Part shown: positions 1-8,300 of the stretch, one piece after another
Layout: every line of letters starts with the position of its first letter
How positions within the stretch are numbered: the first letter of the stretch is position 1
Assembly: GCA_023134875.1 (NCBI GenBank)
Contig: JAGLUH010000203.1
Location: forward strand, 1 to 8,926
Reading direction: 5' to 3'
Origin: Candidatus Zixiibacteriota bacterium
Lineage (GTDB): Bacteria; Zixibacteria; MSB-5A5; CAIYYT01
Length of the DNA: 8,926 bases
Position numbers and translations under genes: made by a program
The notes under the pieces: model-generated
What the model saw: the letters and a program-made list of their open reading frames with translations, nothing else
Told to the model about the DNA's origin: nothing
Databases searched by the model: none

Positions 1-101
1 TCTTAATTTTTACCGGACACTAGTGGGTTTGTATTTTAACTAAATTCAAAAACGCAGCAAAATCTTGATTTGATCGGAAATGTCAGCTATCTTTCTGTGC
101 T
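1..101. other. 5' leader region, no gene seen
   Basis: This AT-rich stretch precedes the glycosyltransferase. It has no convincing promoter and no convincing Shine-Dalgarno sequence before the ATG at 102. The first bases (TTTTTACCGGACACTAGTG, 7-25) resemble sequences I associate with insertion-sequence ends, on weak memory only. The tail of a neighbouring gene or element cannot be excluded. Confidence 0.3.
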
Positions 102-2276
102 ATGGGGGAGATAGACACAGAAACGAAACCGGAGAGAGTAAATTACAAGCTCTGCGCGCTGCTTATCTTCGCCCTCGGTTTTATTCTGCGTCTATTTCAT
201 CTGCTTGATTTCCAATCCTCGCCCATTTTCACCTACCTGATTCTTGATCCTGGTTACTATCATAAGCTGGCGCTGGCAATCGCCGGCGGCAACATCATTG
301 GCAGCGAGGTCTTCTTTAAGGCTCCACTTTATCCATATTTCCTGGCAGCAATTTACGCCTTGTTCGGTGAATCGATCTTCATCGCCCGCTTGATCCAGAT
401 CATCCTGGGATCATTCTCCTGCGTGCTGATTTATCTGTTGGCGCGTCACTTCTATGCCAGCAAGATCGCTGTTACCGCCGGCATCATTGCCGCCCTCTAT
501 GGCCCCTTAATCATGTTCGACAGTGAACTGTTGATACCAGTGTTGGTGATCTTTCTCAATCTGCTATCTATTTTGCTGCTTCTCAAGTATGAAGACAGCG
601 GTAATAAGTGGACACTCTTCATCTCCGCCCTGATTCTGGGATTATCAGGACTGGCGCGCCCGAATGTATTGATACTGGTGCCGGGGGTGATCTTCTGGCT
701 CTACCGTTATTGTCGGAAATCAAAGCCGCAATGGAAGAAAAGCGCTCTTCTTTACGTGGTGGGAGTTGTGATAATGCTGGTACCACTGGTTGCCAGGAAC
801 TATGCGGTCAGTGGCCAACTGGTGTTGTTCGGTAATTACGGCGGTTACAATTTCCTGATCGGCAACAACGCTCAGGCGGACGGCAAGACCGCCATCCTGC
901 CGGGAACCTCGCCCGATTTCCAGCAGGGATACTTAGACGCTGTCAAGATCGCCAACCGGATCAGCGGCAGGAACCTCTCCACTGGTGAGTTGGGTTGGGT
1001 CTGGTTCAAATTAGGATTCGATTTCATCTCCAGCAATCCGCTCGCCTGGCTGGGATTGGAGTCGAAAAAACTGGTGTATCTTATCAGTGCCTTTGAACTG
1101 CCCAACAACCGGCACATCTGCTTCTTTGCCGCGCGTTCGCCGGTGTTAAAGGCGTTATTGTGGGATAAGTATGTCTCCCTTCCTTTTGGTATACTTCTGC
1201 CCCTCGCTCTGGTGGCAGTCGCCGCCCGCCAGGTGCGACGTGACCAGTTTCCCCTTTACTTTTTTGTCATCGCCTATTCCCTCTCCATTCTCCTCTTCTT
1301 TGTCACCAGCCGTTTTCGACTTCCGGTAATCCCGATCATGATAATCTGGGGAGCGGCTGGTGGCTGGAGCATCTGGCAGACTTTTCGCCAGAAAAAATAC
1401 CGACGTCTTGGTCGCCTGCTGGCAATCTTTCTGGCCGCCGCCATCCTCGGCAACGGTCTGACTTATCTTTCCCCTTTCTCAGTTCGCCCGCCCACTGAGT
1501 ATGAATCGCATCTCCTGCTTGGTGACGCCTACTATGCCGCCGGTGAGTATCATCAAGCGCGCGCTGAGCTCTTCGCCGCCGCCCGTCTTTATGCAAAATC
1601 ACCCCGTGTGTTCAACAGCCTGGGCAATACTCATCGTGCATTGGGTGAGAATTTACTGGCGATTGAGTACTACCAGCGCGGTATCGCCGCCGATTCCAGC
1701 TATGAACCGGTCAAAAGGAGTCTGGCCAGCCTATACAAACACAATAACAACATCGGCGATCTCTACGACCTGGTGCAGGCGGAGGTCATTCGCAATCCGA
1801 CCTGCAACTGGGCACTCAAGGAGTATGCTCATATTCATACCCTGATGGGTGAACTGTCCCTGGCCGCTGACTTGTATGAACAGGCGTTTCAGGCGGACAC
1901 TACTGACTTTGAAGCGCTCTTCAAGAAAGCAGAGGCCCTTCTTAACCAGGACCTCAGGCAGGAGGCCGAGCGGGAATACCGGCGCCTGCTTGAATACCAG
2001 CCCAACTCGATTGAGGCGCACGCTAACTTGGGTCAGGTTTACGCCCGTCAGAATCGCCTGCAGGATGCCCTCGCGGAATTTCTCTGGGTTGCCGAGCACG
2101 ATCCGGACAATCCCGCCAGCTACTTCAACCTGGCCTCAGCATATTTCCAGATGAAGAACTTCGATAAGGCGGAAAAAATGCTGATCCGCGTGGTCGAGAT
2201 CAATCCCCATTTCGCCTCGGTGAATCGTCTCCGCCAGATGATTGAGGAAGGCAGAAAAGCGGCGTCCGGCAATTGA
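102..2276 (+). CDS. Polytopic GT-C glycosyltransferase (GT39/ArnT-PMT-like) with C-terminal TPR domain
   Basis: The 724-aa protein has about 11-12 hydrophobic membrane segments between residues 16 and 457, then a soluble TPR region. The family transfers sugar from a polyprenyl- or dolichyl-phosphate carrier to a protein or lipid at the outer face of the inner membrane. GT39-type landmarks are visible: the first loop LDPGYYHKLA (D49, candidate catalytic Asp), FFKAPLYPYF (71-80), LARPN (184-188), a long loop opening with ARNYAVSG (231-238), and SRFRLPVIP (403-411). Basic KKYRR (431-435) before the last membrane segment argues that the C-terminal TPRs lie outside the cytoplasm. TPR-like helix pairs run at about 467-500, 501-534, 568-601, 602-635, 636-669 and 670-703, with a degenerate one at 535-567. 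The ATG at 102 has no clear Shine-Dalgarno sequence, but the first membrane segment follows directly, so the start cannot lie far downstream. Family is confident; donor, acceptor and pathway cannot be read. Confidence 0.85.
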   Translation: MGEIDTETKPERVNYKLCALLIFALGFILRLFHLLDFQSSPIFTYLILDPGYYHKLALAIAGGNIIGSEVFFKAPLYPYFLAAIYALFGESIFIARLIQIILGSFSCVLIYLLARHFYASKIAVTAGIIAALYGPLIMFDSELLIPVLVIFLNLLSILLLLKYEDSGNKWTLFISALILGLSGLARPNVLILVPGVIFWLYRYCRKSKPQWKKSALLYVVGVVIMLVPLVARNYAVSGQLVLFGNYGGYNFLIGNNAQADGKTAILPGTSPDFQQGYLDAVKIANRISGRNLSTGELGWVWFKLGFDFISSNPLAWLGLESKKLVYLISAFELPNNRHICFFAARSPVLKALLWDKYVSLPFGILLPLALVAVAARQVRRDQFPLYFFVIAYSLSILLFFVTSRFRLPVIPIMIIWGAAGGWSIWQTFRQKKYRRLGRLLAIFLAAAILGNGLTYLSPFSVRPPTEYESHLLLGDAYYAAGEYHQARAELFAAARLYAKSPRVFNSLGNTHRALGENLLAIEYYQRGIAADSSYEPVKRSLASLYKHNNNIGDLYDLVQAEVIRNPTCNWALKEYAHIHTLMGELSLAADLYEQAFQADTTDFEALFKKAEALLNQDLRQEAEREYRRLLEYQPNSIEAHANLGQVYARQNRLQDALAEFLWVAEHDPDNPASYFNLASAYFQMKNFDKAEKMLIRVVEINPHFASVNRLRQMIEEGRKAASGN
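1500..2210 (+). repeat. TPR repeats encoded in the 3' third of the glycosyltransferase gene
   Basis: Residues 467-703 of the membrane glycosyltransferase form six to seven 34-residue helix pairs. The typical TPR positions are visible, for example LGDAYYAAGEYHQARAEL, LGNTHRALGENLLAIEYY, LGQVYARQNRLQDALAEF and LASAYFQMKNFDKAEKML. TPRs are protein-binding superhelices, so this part may recruit an acceptor protein or a partner. The unit at residues 535-567 is degenerate (LASLYKHNNNIGDLYDLVQA), which could be a hinge. The repeats are protein-level only; I see no close DNA identity between units. Confidence 0.8.
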
Positions 2277-2333
2277 AATGTTTCTAAGTATGGAAAGTGG
2301 CCTCCTCTTTCCAGTGGGAAATTGACTATTCAC

Positions 2334-2363
2334 TTGCTAAAAAGGCAATCTTGTTTATATTTG
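2334..2363 (+). promoter_or_regulatory. Candidate promoter for the protease operon
   Basis: TTGCTA (2334-2339) is followed after 16 nt by TATATT (2356-2361), a passable sigma70-type pair. The same place also reads TATATTTG (2356-2363), an exact match to the TAnnTTTG -7 element described in Bacteroidetes, with a TTG 19 nt upstream. It lies about 90 nt before the carboxypeptidase start in the 177-nt gap after the glycosyltransferase. It is a pattern match in AT-rich DNA only, so moderate to low certainty. Confidence 0.4.
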
Positions 2364-2441
2364 CAGTAGTAAGGAATTACCAGTACTTCGTCAAGTTGAC
2401 ACCTGTCAACCTGGCCACGAGCTGCCGATAGACAAGTAGTT

Positions 2442-2445
2442 GGAG
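2442..2445 (+). promoter_or_regulatory. Ribosome binding site of the M14 carboxypeptidase gene
   Basis: GGAG lies 8 nt before the ATG at 2454, which is optimal spacing. It supports that ATG as the start, and the ATG opens a standard signal peptide. Confidence 0.75.
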
Positions 2446-2453
2446 AAATTATC

Positions 2454-5330
2454 ATGAGAAAGACCCTGTTGATTCTTGTTGCCGGGCTGTTTCTGAGCGC
2501 GCCTTTCCTGCAAGCTGAAAACGGTCAGGTTTATTTCCGGTTTACCATCGAATCGGTGAAAGAGCTCCCCCAATTAACCAGGCAGATATCAATCGACAAT
2601 GTCAGGGGAGACACGGTCTGGGCTTACGCCACTGACGTTCAGTTTGCCGAGTTCGCAACGCTTGGTTACGACTACACGATTCTGCCTGATCCCGGTTCAC
2701 TGATCGTACCTCGGATGGCCACAGACCAGGATGACACTCTCTGGAACACTTATCGCTCCTATGTCTATTATGTCGAGACGATGGAACAGTTCGCCATCGA
2801 TTACCCCACTATCTGTGTGCTGGACACCATCGGCATGTCGGTAAATGGGCGTCTGCTGCTCTTCGCCAAGATCTCTGATAATGTGCAGGTGGAGGAGTTT
2901 GAGCCGGAGGTGATGCATACCGGTACTATGCACGGCGACGAAACCACCGGCTATATCCTGCTGCTGCGGTTGATCGACTACCTGCTGGTCAATTACGGCA
3001 CTGATCCGCAGGTTACCAATATGGTCAACAATCTCGAAATCTGGATCAACCCCCTGGCCAATCCGGACGGGACTTTTACCAACAACGACAGCACCGTCGC
3101 CGGAGCGACCAGGTACAATGCCAATTATGTTGATCTGAATCGCAATTTTCCCGACCCGGAGGATGGTCCCCATCCTGACGGTCATAGCTGGCAGCCGGAG
3201 ACCATCGCCATGATGTACCTGGCCGACGCCCACAATTTCGTGATTTCCGCCAATCACCACGGCGGCGCCGAGGTGGTCAATTATCCGTGGGATACCTGGG
3301 CGCAGCGCCACGCCGATGATGCCTGGTTTATTGATATTTCCCGACTCTATGCTGACTCCGCTCAGGCCAACAGCCCCGCCGGTTATTTGACTGACCAGAA
3401 CAACGGTATCACCAACGGCTGGGACTGGTACACGATCGCCGGCGGTCGGCAGGATTATATGACCTACTTTCAGGGTGGTCGGGAAGTAACCATCGAACTT
3501 TCCCACGTTAAGCTTCTGCCCGCCAGCCAACTGGTGGCTCACTGGAACTACAACCGTGCCGCCCTGCTCAACTACCTGGAGAATGGGCTTTACGGCATCA
3601 AGGGTATCGTCACCGACTCAATCACCGGTCTGCCGCTGGCGGCGGTGGTGACAGTACTCAATCATGATGTTGACAGCGCCAGGGTTTTCACCGATCCCGA
3701 TGTCGGTGATTACCATCGCATGATTGAAGCCGGCACCTTCAGCCTTCAGTTCAAAGCCGCCGGCTATACCGCCAAAACGATAACCGGCGTCACGGTGACG
3801 GATTTTACGGTGACGCCTCTGGATGTTCAACTGGCGCCCTTAACCGGCGACCCGATCCTGTCCTTTTACGATCATGATCTCAGCGCGGTTGATCCGGGAG
3901 ACACTGCCAGTTTCTTTATCACCCTGCAGAACATTGGCGGCGGTAATGCCAACGGTGTTACCGCCACGTTGTCGACTACTGATCTTTACACCATCATCAT
4001 CCAGCCGATTTCCAGCTATCCGACCATCATCGCCGAAGGTGGTACCGGTGTCTCCCTGTCCGCCTATGAGTTTGCGGTTTCGTCCACCTGTCCCGACATG
4101 CACGAGGTCAAGTTCGCCCTTGCTATCAGCGCCGACGGCGGGTACAGCACGACCGATTCTTTCGCGGTGCTTGTCGGTTTGCCGATAGAGGATTTCGAAA
4201 CCGCCGATTTCTCCTCTTTCCCCTGGGAGATGGGCGGCAACGCTGACTGGATGATTACCAGCGGCGGCGTCGAAGGCGGCAACTGGTGTGCTCGCTCCGG
4301 TATCATTACCCACAACCAGACATCGGAAATGCGGGTAACCGTCACCGTTGGCAGCGCGTCGGAGATTTCCTTCTATTACAAGGTCTCGTCGGAATCGGGA
4401 TGGGATTACCTTAAGTTCTATATTGATGGCAGTCAGAAAAACCAATGGTCTGGTGAGGTCAACTGGACTCAGGCCGGCTATCCGGTCACAGCCGGACCGC
4501 ACACGTTTAAGTGGGTTTACGATAAAGATGGTTCCCAGTCTCACGGCAGCGATCGCGCTTGGGTAGATTTCATCATCTTCCCGCCGCATACCCAACCTCT
4601 GACGATTGTAACCGAGTCATTGCCTGACTGGACGGTTGACCATGCCTACTCGCAACAGTTGCAGGCGGAGGGCGGTACCGGCACCAGGACCTTCAGCGAT
4701 CTCTACGGCGACTTGGCCGGCAGCGGTCTGACTCTGTCGAGTGCAGGGCTGCTCTCCGGTACGCCGACTGCCACCGGATTGATCAGCTTCACCGCTCTGG
4801 TCGTCGATCAAGCCGCCGATTCGGCCAGCAAGCCGTTTGACTTTACAATCAATCTGCACGTCGTGATAACCACCGAGTCATTGCCGGACGGTACTGTCGG
4901 TACGCCTTATTCGCAGCAATTGCAGGCAAGCGGCGGTACCGGCACCAAAACCTGGAGCGACCTATACAATGACCTTGCCGTTTTCGGCTTGTCATTATCA
5001 GCTTCGGGGCTGGTATCGGGAACCCCCACTTCCGGCGGTACGGCCAGTTTCACGGCGGTAGTCAGCGATGTTGTCAGCGATAGCGCGCAGAAACCCTTGA
5101 GTATCACGATCGAGGGCGGCTATCTCTGCGGCGATGCCGACGGTAACGGCATGGTCAACATCGCCGATGTTGTTTTCCTCATCACCTATGTTTTTGGCGG
5201 TGGCCCTGCGCCTGATCCGTTCGCAGCAGGCGATGTCGACTGTAACCAAGAGGTGAACGTCGCCGATATTGTCTACCTGATTGCTTATATCTTCAGCGGC
5301 GGTCCTGTCCCCTGTGCTGATTGCCCATAG
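2454..5330 (+). CDS. Secreted M14 zinc carboxypeptidase (CPD/CPN/CPE-like) with Ig-like and dockerin-like modules
   Basis: The 958-aa preprotein begins with a Sec signal peptide ([21 protein letters not shown], likely cut after A21). A short N-terminal region is followed by an M14 peptidase domain, about 95-378. All core residues are present: zinc ligands H160 and E163 (MHGDE) and H269 (SANHHGG), substrate-binding N229-R230 (VDLNRNF) and catalytic E348 (VTIELS). The NYPWD and GGRQDY contexts resemble regulatory carboxypeptidases D/N/E, and a transthyretin-like/CarboxypepD_reg domain follows directly (about 379-462, [13 protein letters not shown]), as in that group. Next come a beta-sandwich resembling those after bacterial secreted peptidases (466-575), a MAM- or jelly-roll-like domain (576-711), two Ig-like repeats (716-800, 803-887) and a dockerin-like pair (892-958). 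It should remove C-terminal residues from peptides outside the cell; the side-chain preference is not readable. It is the first gene of a probable two-gene operon. Confidence 0.92.
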   Translation: MRKTLLILVAGLFLSAPFLQAENGQVYFRFTIESVKELPQLTRQISIDNVRGDTVWAYATDVQFAEFATLGYDYTILPDPGSLIVPRMATDQDDTLWNTYRSYVYYVETMEQFAIDYPTICVLDTIGMSVNGRLLLFAKISDNVQVEEFEPEVMHTGTMHGDETTGYILLLRLIDYLLVNYGTDPQVTNMVNNLEIWINPLANPDGTFTNNDSTVAGATRYNANYVDLNRNFPDPEDGPHPDGHSWQPETIAMMYLADAHNFVISANHHGGAEVVNYPWDTWAQRHADDAWFIDISRLYADSAQANSPAGYLTDQNNGITNGWDWYTIAGGRQDYMTYFQGGREVTIELSHVKLLPASQLVAHWNYNRAALLNYLENGLYGIKGIVTDSITGLPLAAVVTVLNHDVDSARVFTDPDVGDYHRMIEAGTFSLQFKAAGYTAKTITGVTVTDFTVTPLDVQLAPLTGDPILSFYDHDLSAVDPGDTASFFITLQNIGGGNANGVTATLSTTDLYTIIIQPISSYPTIIAEGGTGVSLSAYEFAVSSTCPDMHEVKFALAISADGGYSTTDSFAVLVGLPIEDFETADFSSFPWEMGGNADWMITSGGVEGGNWCARSGIITHNQTSEMRVTVTVGSASEISFYYKVSSESGWDYLKFYIDGSQKNQWSGEVNWTQAGYPVTAGPHTFKWVYDKDGSQSHGSDRAWVDFIIFPPHTQPLTIVTESLPDWTVDHAYSQQLQAEGGTGTRTFSDLYGDLAGSGLTLSSAGLLSGTPTATGLISFTALVVDQAADSASKPFDFTINLHVVITTESLPDGTVGTPYSQQLQASGGTGTKTWSDLYNDLAVFGLSLSASGLVSGTPTSGGTASFTAVVSDVVSDSAQKPLSITIEGGYLCGDADGNGMVNIADVVFLITYVFGGGPAPDPFAAGDVDCNQEVNVADIVYLIAYIFSGGPVPCADCP
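4599..5114 (+). repeat. Two tandem putative Ig-like (He_PIG-type) repeats, period 87 residues
   Basis: Within the carboxypeptidase, residues 716-800 and 803-887 are tandem copies. Shared blocks are TESLPD-x-TV, YSQQLQA-x-GGTGT, SDLY-x-DLA and SGTPT-x-x-G-x-x-SFTA. At DNA level the period is 261 nt (4599-4853 and 4860-5114). The GTP and SFTA blocks are typical of the He_PIG/putative Ig domain common in bacterial surface proteins. These probably act as stalks or adhesive spacers between the enzyme and the C-terminal module. Both copies carry an uncommon SDLYxDLA stretch, so one was duplicated from the other rather than recruited separately. Confidence 0.8.
5127..5327 (+). other. C-terminal four-cysteine dockerin-like module of the carboxypeptidase
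   Basis: Residues 892-958 hold two Ca-loop helices. The first loop is [13 protein letters not shown] with the helix VVFLITYVF; the second is [13 protein letters not shown] with the helix IVYLIAYIF. Each is followed by a GGGP- or SGGP-type turn. D1, D/N3, N5, N9 and D12 of the Ca loop are present, and the second loop lacks the usual Gly at position 6. Four cysteines (C892, C930, C954, C957) could make two disulfides, unlike classical cellulosomal dockerins. The module ends the protein and recurs at the end of the neighbouring protease. Confidence 0.8.
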
Positions 5331-5359
5331 CTGCGGGAGGATATCTTTCAGTTATTGCC

Positions 5360-5363
5360 GAGG
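5360..5363 (+). promoter_or_regulatory. Ribosome binding site that fixes the metzincin start at 5369
   Basis: GAGG stands 5 nt before the ATG at 5369. A stronger purine run, GGGAGGA (5335-5341), lies 27 nt upstream of that ATG and has no in-frame ATG, GTG or TTG at a normal distance. An in-frame TTG at 5321 would overlap the previous gene and put 16 extra residues before the signal peptide, so it is unlikely. The ATG at 5405, just before the hydrophobic core, is the main alternative. Confidence 0.55.
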
Positions 5364-5368
5364 CAACA

Positions 5369-8300
5369 ATGAAGACTGCACGCAAAACAAGAATCGGTTC
5401 GCCAATGAGGTTCTTAATTGTCTTTGGACTGTTGATCTTCACACTGGTTGCCGCCATCGGCACTGCCGCTACCGGAGCAATCGACCAGAGAGATGCAGTG
5501 ACTTTGGCGCCGTTCACCTTGTCGGGAGAAACGGGCGGCCACAAGGCCATACAGGTCAGGTTGAATCAGATTGACTATCTGGCACTGAAGGACGGTCCCC
5601 AATCACGCCTGATTGAACTGCCACTATCAGCCGTGGAAACTGTAATTCTGGAATTGGAACGTTTCGAGGTAACCACGCCCCGCAGCCGTTTTCTAATCGG
5701 CACCGGTGCAACCGGAGAGAATATCCACGCGATTGCACCTGATGTGACCCTGTGGCGCGGACAAATCGTCGATGAACCAGAGTCGCACGCTTTCCTCGCC
5801 TTCACCGGCCAGGGTTCCGCCAACGGTTGGGTGACGCTGGCTTCAGGAGAGACCTATATCATCTCGCAGCCGGCGGCGCAGGCGGCGCAAGGCTGGGAGC
5901 AGCCGATCTATGTTCATAAGGAAGAGGTCAACGCCTATTTCCCTGAGGTTCCGCTATTCTGCGGAGTTGAAGCACCCAATCATCCCCATCAGGAAACTCT
6001 GCGGCGCGGGGCAAAGGAAATAATATCAAATCTTAGCGTGGCGGAGTTGGCGATTGAAGCGGATCAAACGTTTGTCAACCTATTCGGCGATGTCACCGCC
6101 GCGGAGAACTACGTGGTTCAGCTCATCGGCGCCATTAGCGACATCTACATGCGTGATGTCAACTGCAAGCTGACAATAGAATTCCTGCGGAGCTGGCCTG
6201 ACGGCGGCGAACCATTCGGCGCTGACGACCTTCATGGTTTTGCTACTTACTGGCAGACTAATGAAAACCCGAGCGAATATAATATCATCCATCTTCTGAG
6301 CGGGCGGCGCGACCTGACCTACGGCGGCGTCGCCTGGGTGGGCGGTACCTGTAGTGTCACCGGCACCTACAGTATCGGCGGTTACTTGAATGGCAGCTTT
6401 CCCACGCCGGTCGATTTACCCAATATCGGCAGTTGGGATATTATCGTCTGTGCTCATGAAATGGGGCATAACTTCGGCACCATGCACACGCATGACGGTT
6501 TCATTCCCACCATTGACGACTGCGGCAACGGCATTCCCTCACGCGGCACGATCATGAGTTACTGCCATCTCTATGCCGGTTACACCAGCAACATCGATCT
6601 GCGTTTTCATCGGCGCGTGCAGTTCGTGATAATAGTGGAATCGGGCATCAACAGTTGTTTCTGGTCTGACTGCAATGGCAACAGTATCCCTGACAGCACT
6701 GATATTTCCTTCGGCACCAGCGATGATGTCAACAGCAACGGCGTCCCCGATGAATGTGAAGACTGCAACAACAATGGTATCCTTGATGATGTCGATATCG
6801 CCGGTGGCGAGTCTGATGTTAATAGTAACGGTATTCCCGATGTTTGTGAAACCGACTGCAACGGTAATTCCCTTCCTGACAGGTATGAAATCGACCTGGA
6901 GCTTGTCAACGACGCGAACGGCAACTATGTCCCCGACGAATGTGATCCTGACTGTGACGGCAACCTGATTGCCGACTTTATCGAAATCGCCAACGGCAGC
7001 AAGGATGACTATGACCGCAACACGATCCCCGATATCTGTCAGGACTGCGATTCCAACGGCGTCACCGATTGGCTTGATCTCGGTCGGCAGCACAATCTTT
7101 ACCTTGCGGATCTGCTCGATCATGTCCGGGAATATTATAGCGTCTCCGGCTATCCGATTCAGAATCTGGGTGCCGGCAGCCTGCTTGATCCCTATGACCT
7201 GGTTTTCGGGCCTGATCGCCAGCTTTATGTCGCCAGTTATGGCGATCACCGGATCGTGCGCATTGATGTCGATAACGACAGCGCCGCCACTTTCGTGCCA
7301 CAGGGCAGCCTTGATCTTCTCAATCCGAGCGCCCTTGTCTTCGGGCCGAACGGCAACCTCTTCGTCGCCAGCCGGTCATATTCGCGCATCCTCGAATATG
7401 ACGGACAGACCGGCGCGCCGGTGGGAATATTCGTCAACACCGGCAGCGGCAGTTTAAGTGGACCTTTCGGGTTGATCTTTGATGGTGACGGCAACCTTCT
7501 GGTGTCGAGTTATAACAACAATATGATTCTCAGGTTCTCTGGTGTTGACGGCGCCTTCCTGGATACCATAATCGCGCCCGGCAGCGGTGGTCTCGACGGC
7601 CCGCGCGGCCTGGCGATCAGGGGTCACAGTAAACTGCTGGTGGCCAGCTATCGCAGCGACCAGGTGCTGGAATACAACCTGCTGACCGGCCAGTTTGTCC
7701 GCGTCTTCAACGATGACTACACGCCTCTCGATCCCTGGGGACTGCGGATCGGCCCCAACGGTAATGTCTTTGTCTCCTCCCCCGGCAGGGTGCGGGTAAT
7801 CGAGTATGATGCTGAAGCGGGACGTTACTATCGATCTTATGTCCGTGGTGATGAAGGCCTGGCGATGCCGACCGGCCTTGCCTTCCGGCCTACCTCTCCG
7901 CTTGACTGCAACGAGAATGGTGTGATCGATTATTGCGATATCGCCAGCGGTACTTCGCAGGATATTAACCTCAATGGATCCCCTGACGAGTGCGAGACCA
8001 CTGACACCGATGGCGACGGCGTGGTCGATATCGCCGACAACTGTGTGACGGTGTACAATCCCGACCAGCTTAACAATGATAACGATCCGTTGGGCGATCT
8101 TTGCGACAACTGCCCTTATGTCACCAATCCGTTGCAGACAGATATCGACAACGACAGTATCGGTGATAGCTGCGATTTCTGCACCGATTTTGACGGTGAC
8201 GGTTACGGTGACCCCGGTTATCCTACCGACACCTGCATCCTCGATAATTGCCCCTCGACTTACAATCCCGCTCAGCTTGATTTCGACAATGATAGTGTGG

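Noticed and set aside
65..72. TTGATTTG as a TAnnTTTG-like promoter element before the glycosyltransferase
   Set aside because: One fixed position is wrong and no TTG element lies at the right distance upstream.
2291..2321. Possible terminator or attenuator after the glycosyltransferase: TGGAAAG (2291-2297) with CTTTCCA (2307-2313), competing with TTTCC (2308-2312) and GGAAA (2317-2321)
   Set aside because: The stems are only 7 and 5 bp and AT-rich, and no T-run follows. Two competing short hairpins of this size are expected by chance.
2697..3542. Long open frame antisense to the carboxypeptidase
   Set aside because: It lies wholly opposite a conserved catalytic domain with intact active-site residues. 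Its composition mirrors the sense codons, and it has no recognisable domain or binding site.
5321..5368. In-frame TTG at 5321 as the start of the metzincin, overlapping the carboxypeptidase gene
   Set aside because: It would add 16 residues before a complete signal peptide and lie inside the previous gene. The ATG at 5369 has GAGG at 5-nt spacing.
5355..5372. Five-codon reading frame TTG CCG AGG CAA CAA TGA whose stop overlaps the metzincin ATG (ATGA)
   Set aside because: It could look like a translational-coupling leader behind GGGAGGA, but the spacing to that site is 13 nt, the start is TTG and the length is trivial. Coincidence is more likely.
6539..7249. Long open frame antisense to the Ca-binding array, with a periodic Val/Ile-rich product
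   Set aside because: The periodicity is the mirror image of Asp/Asn codons (GAT and AAC read as ATC and GTT) in the sense-strand repeats, so it is a by-product of the array.
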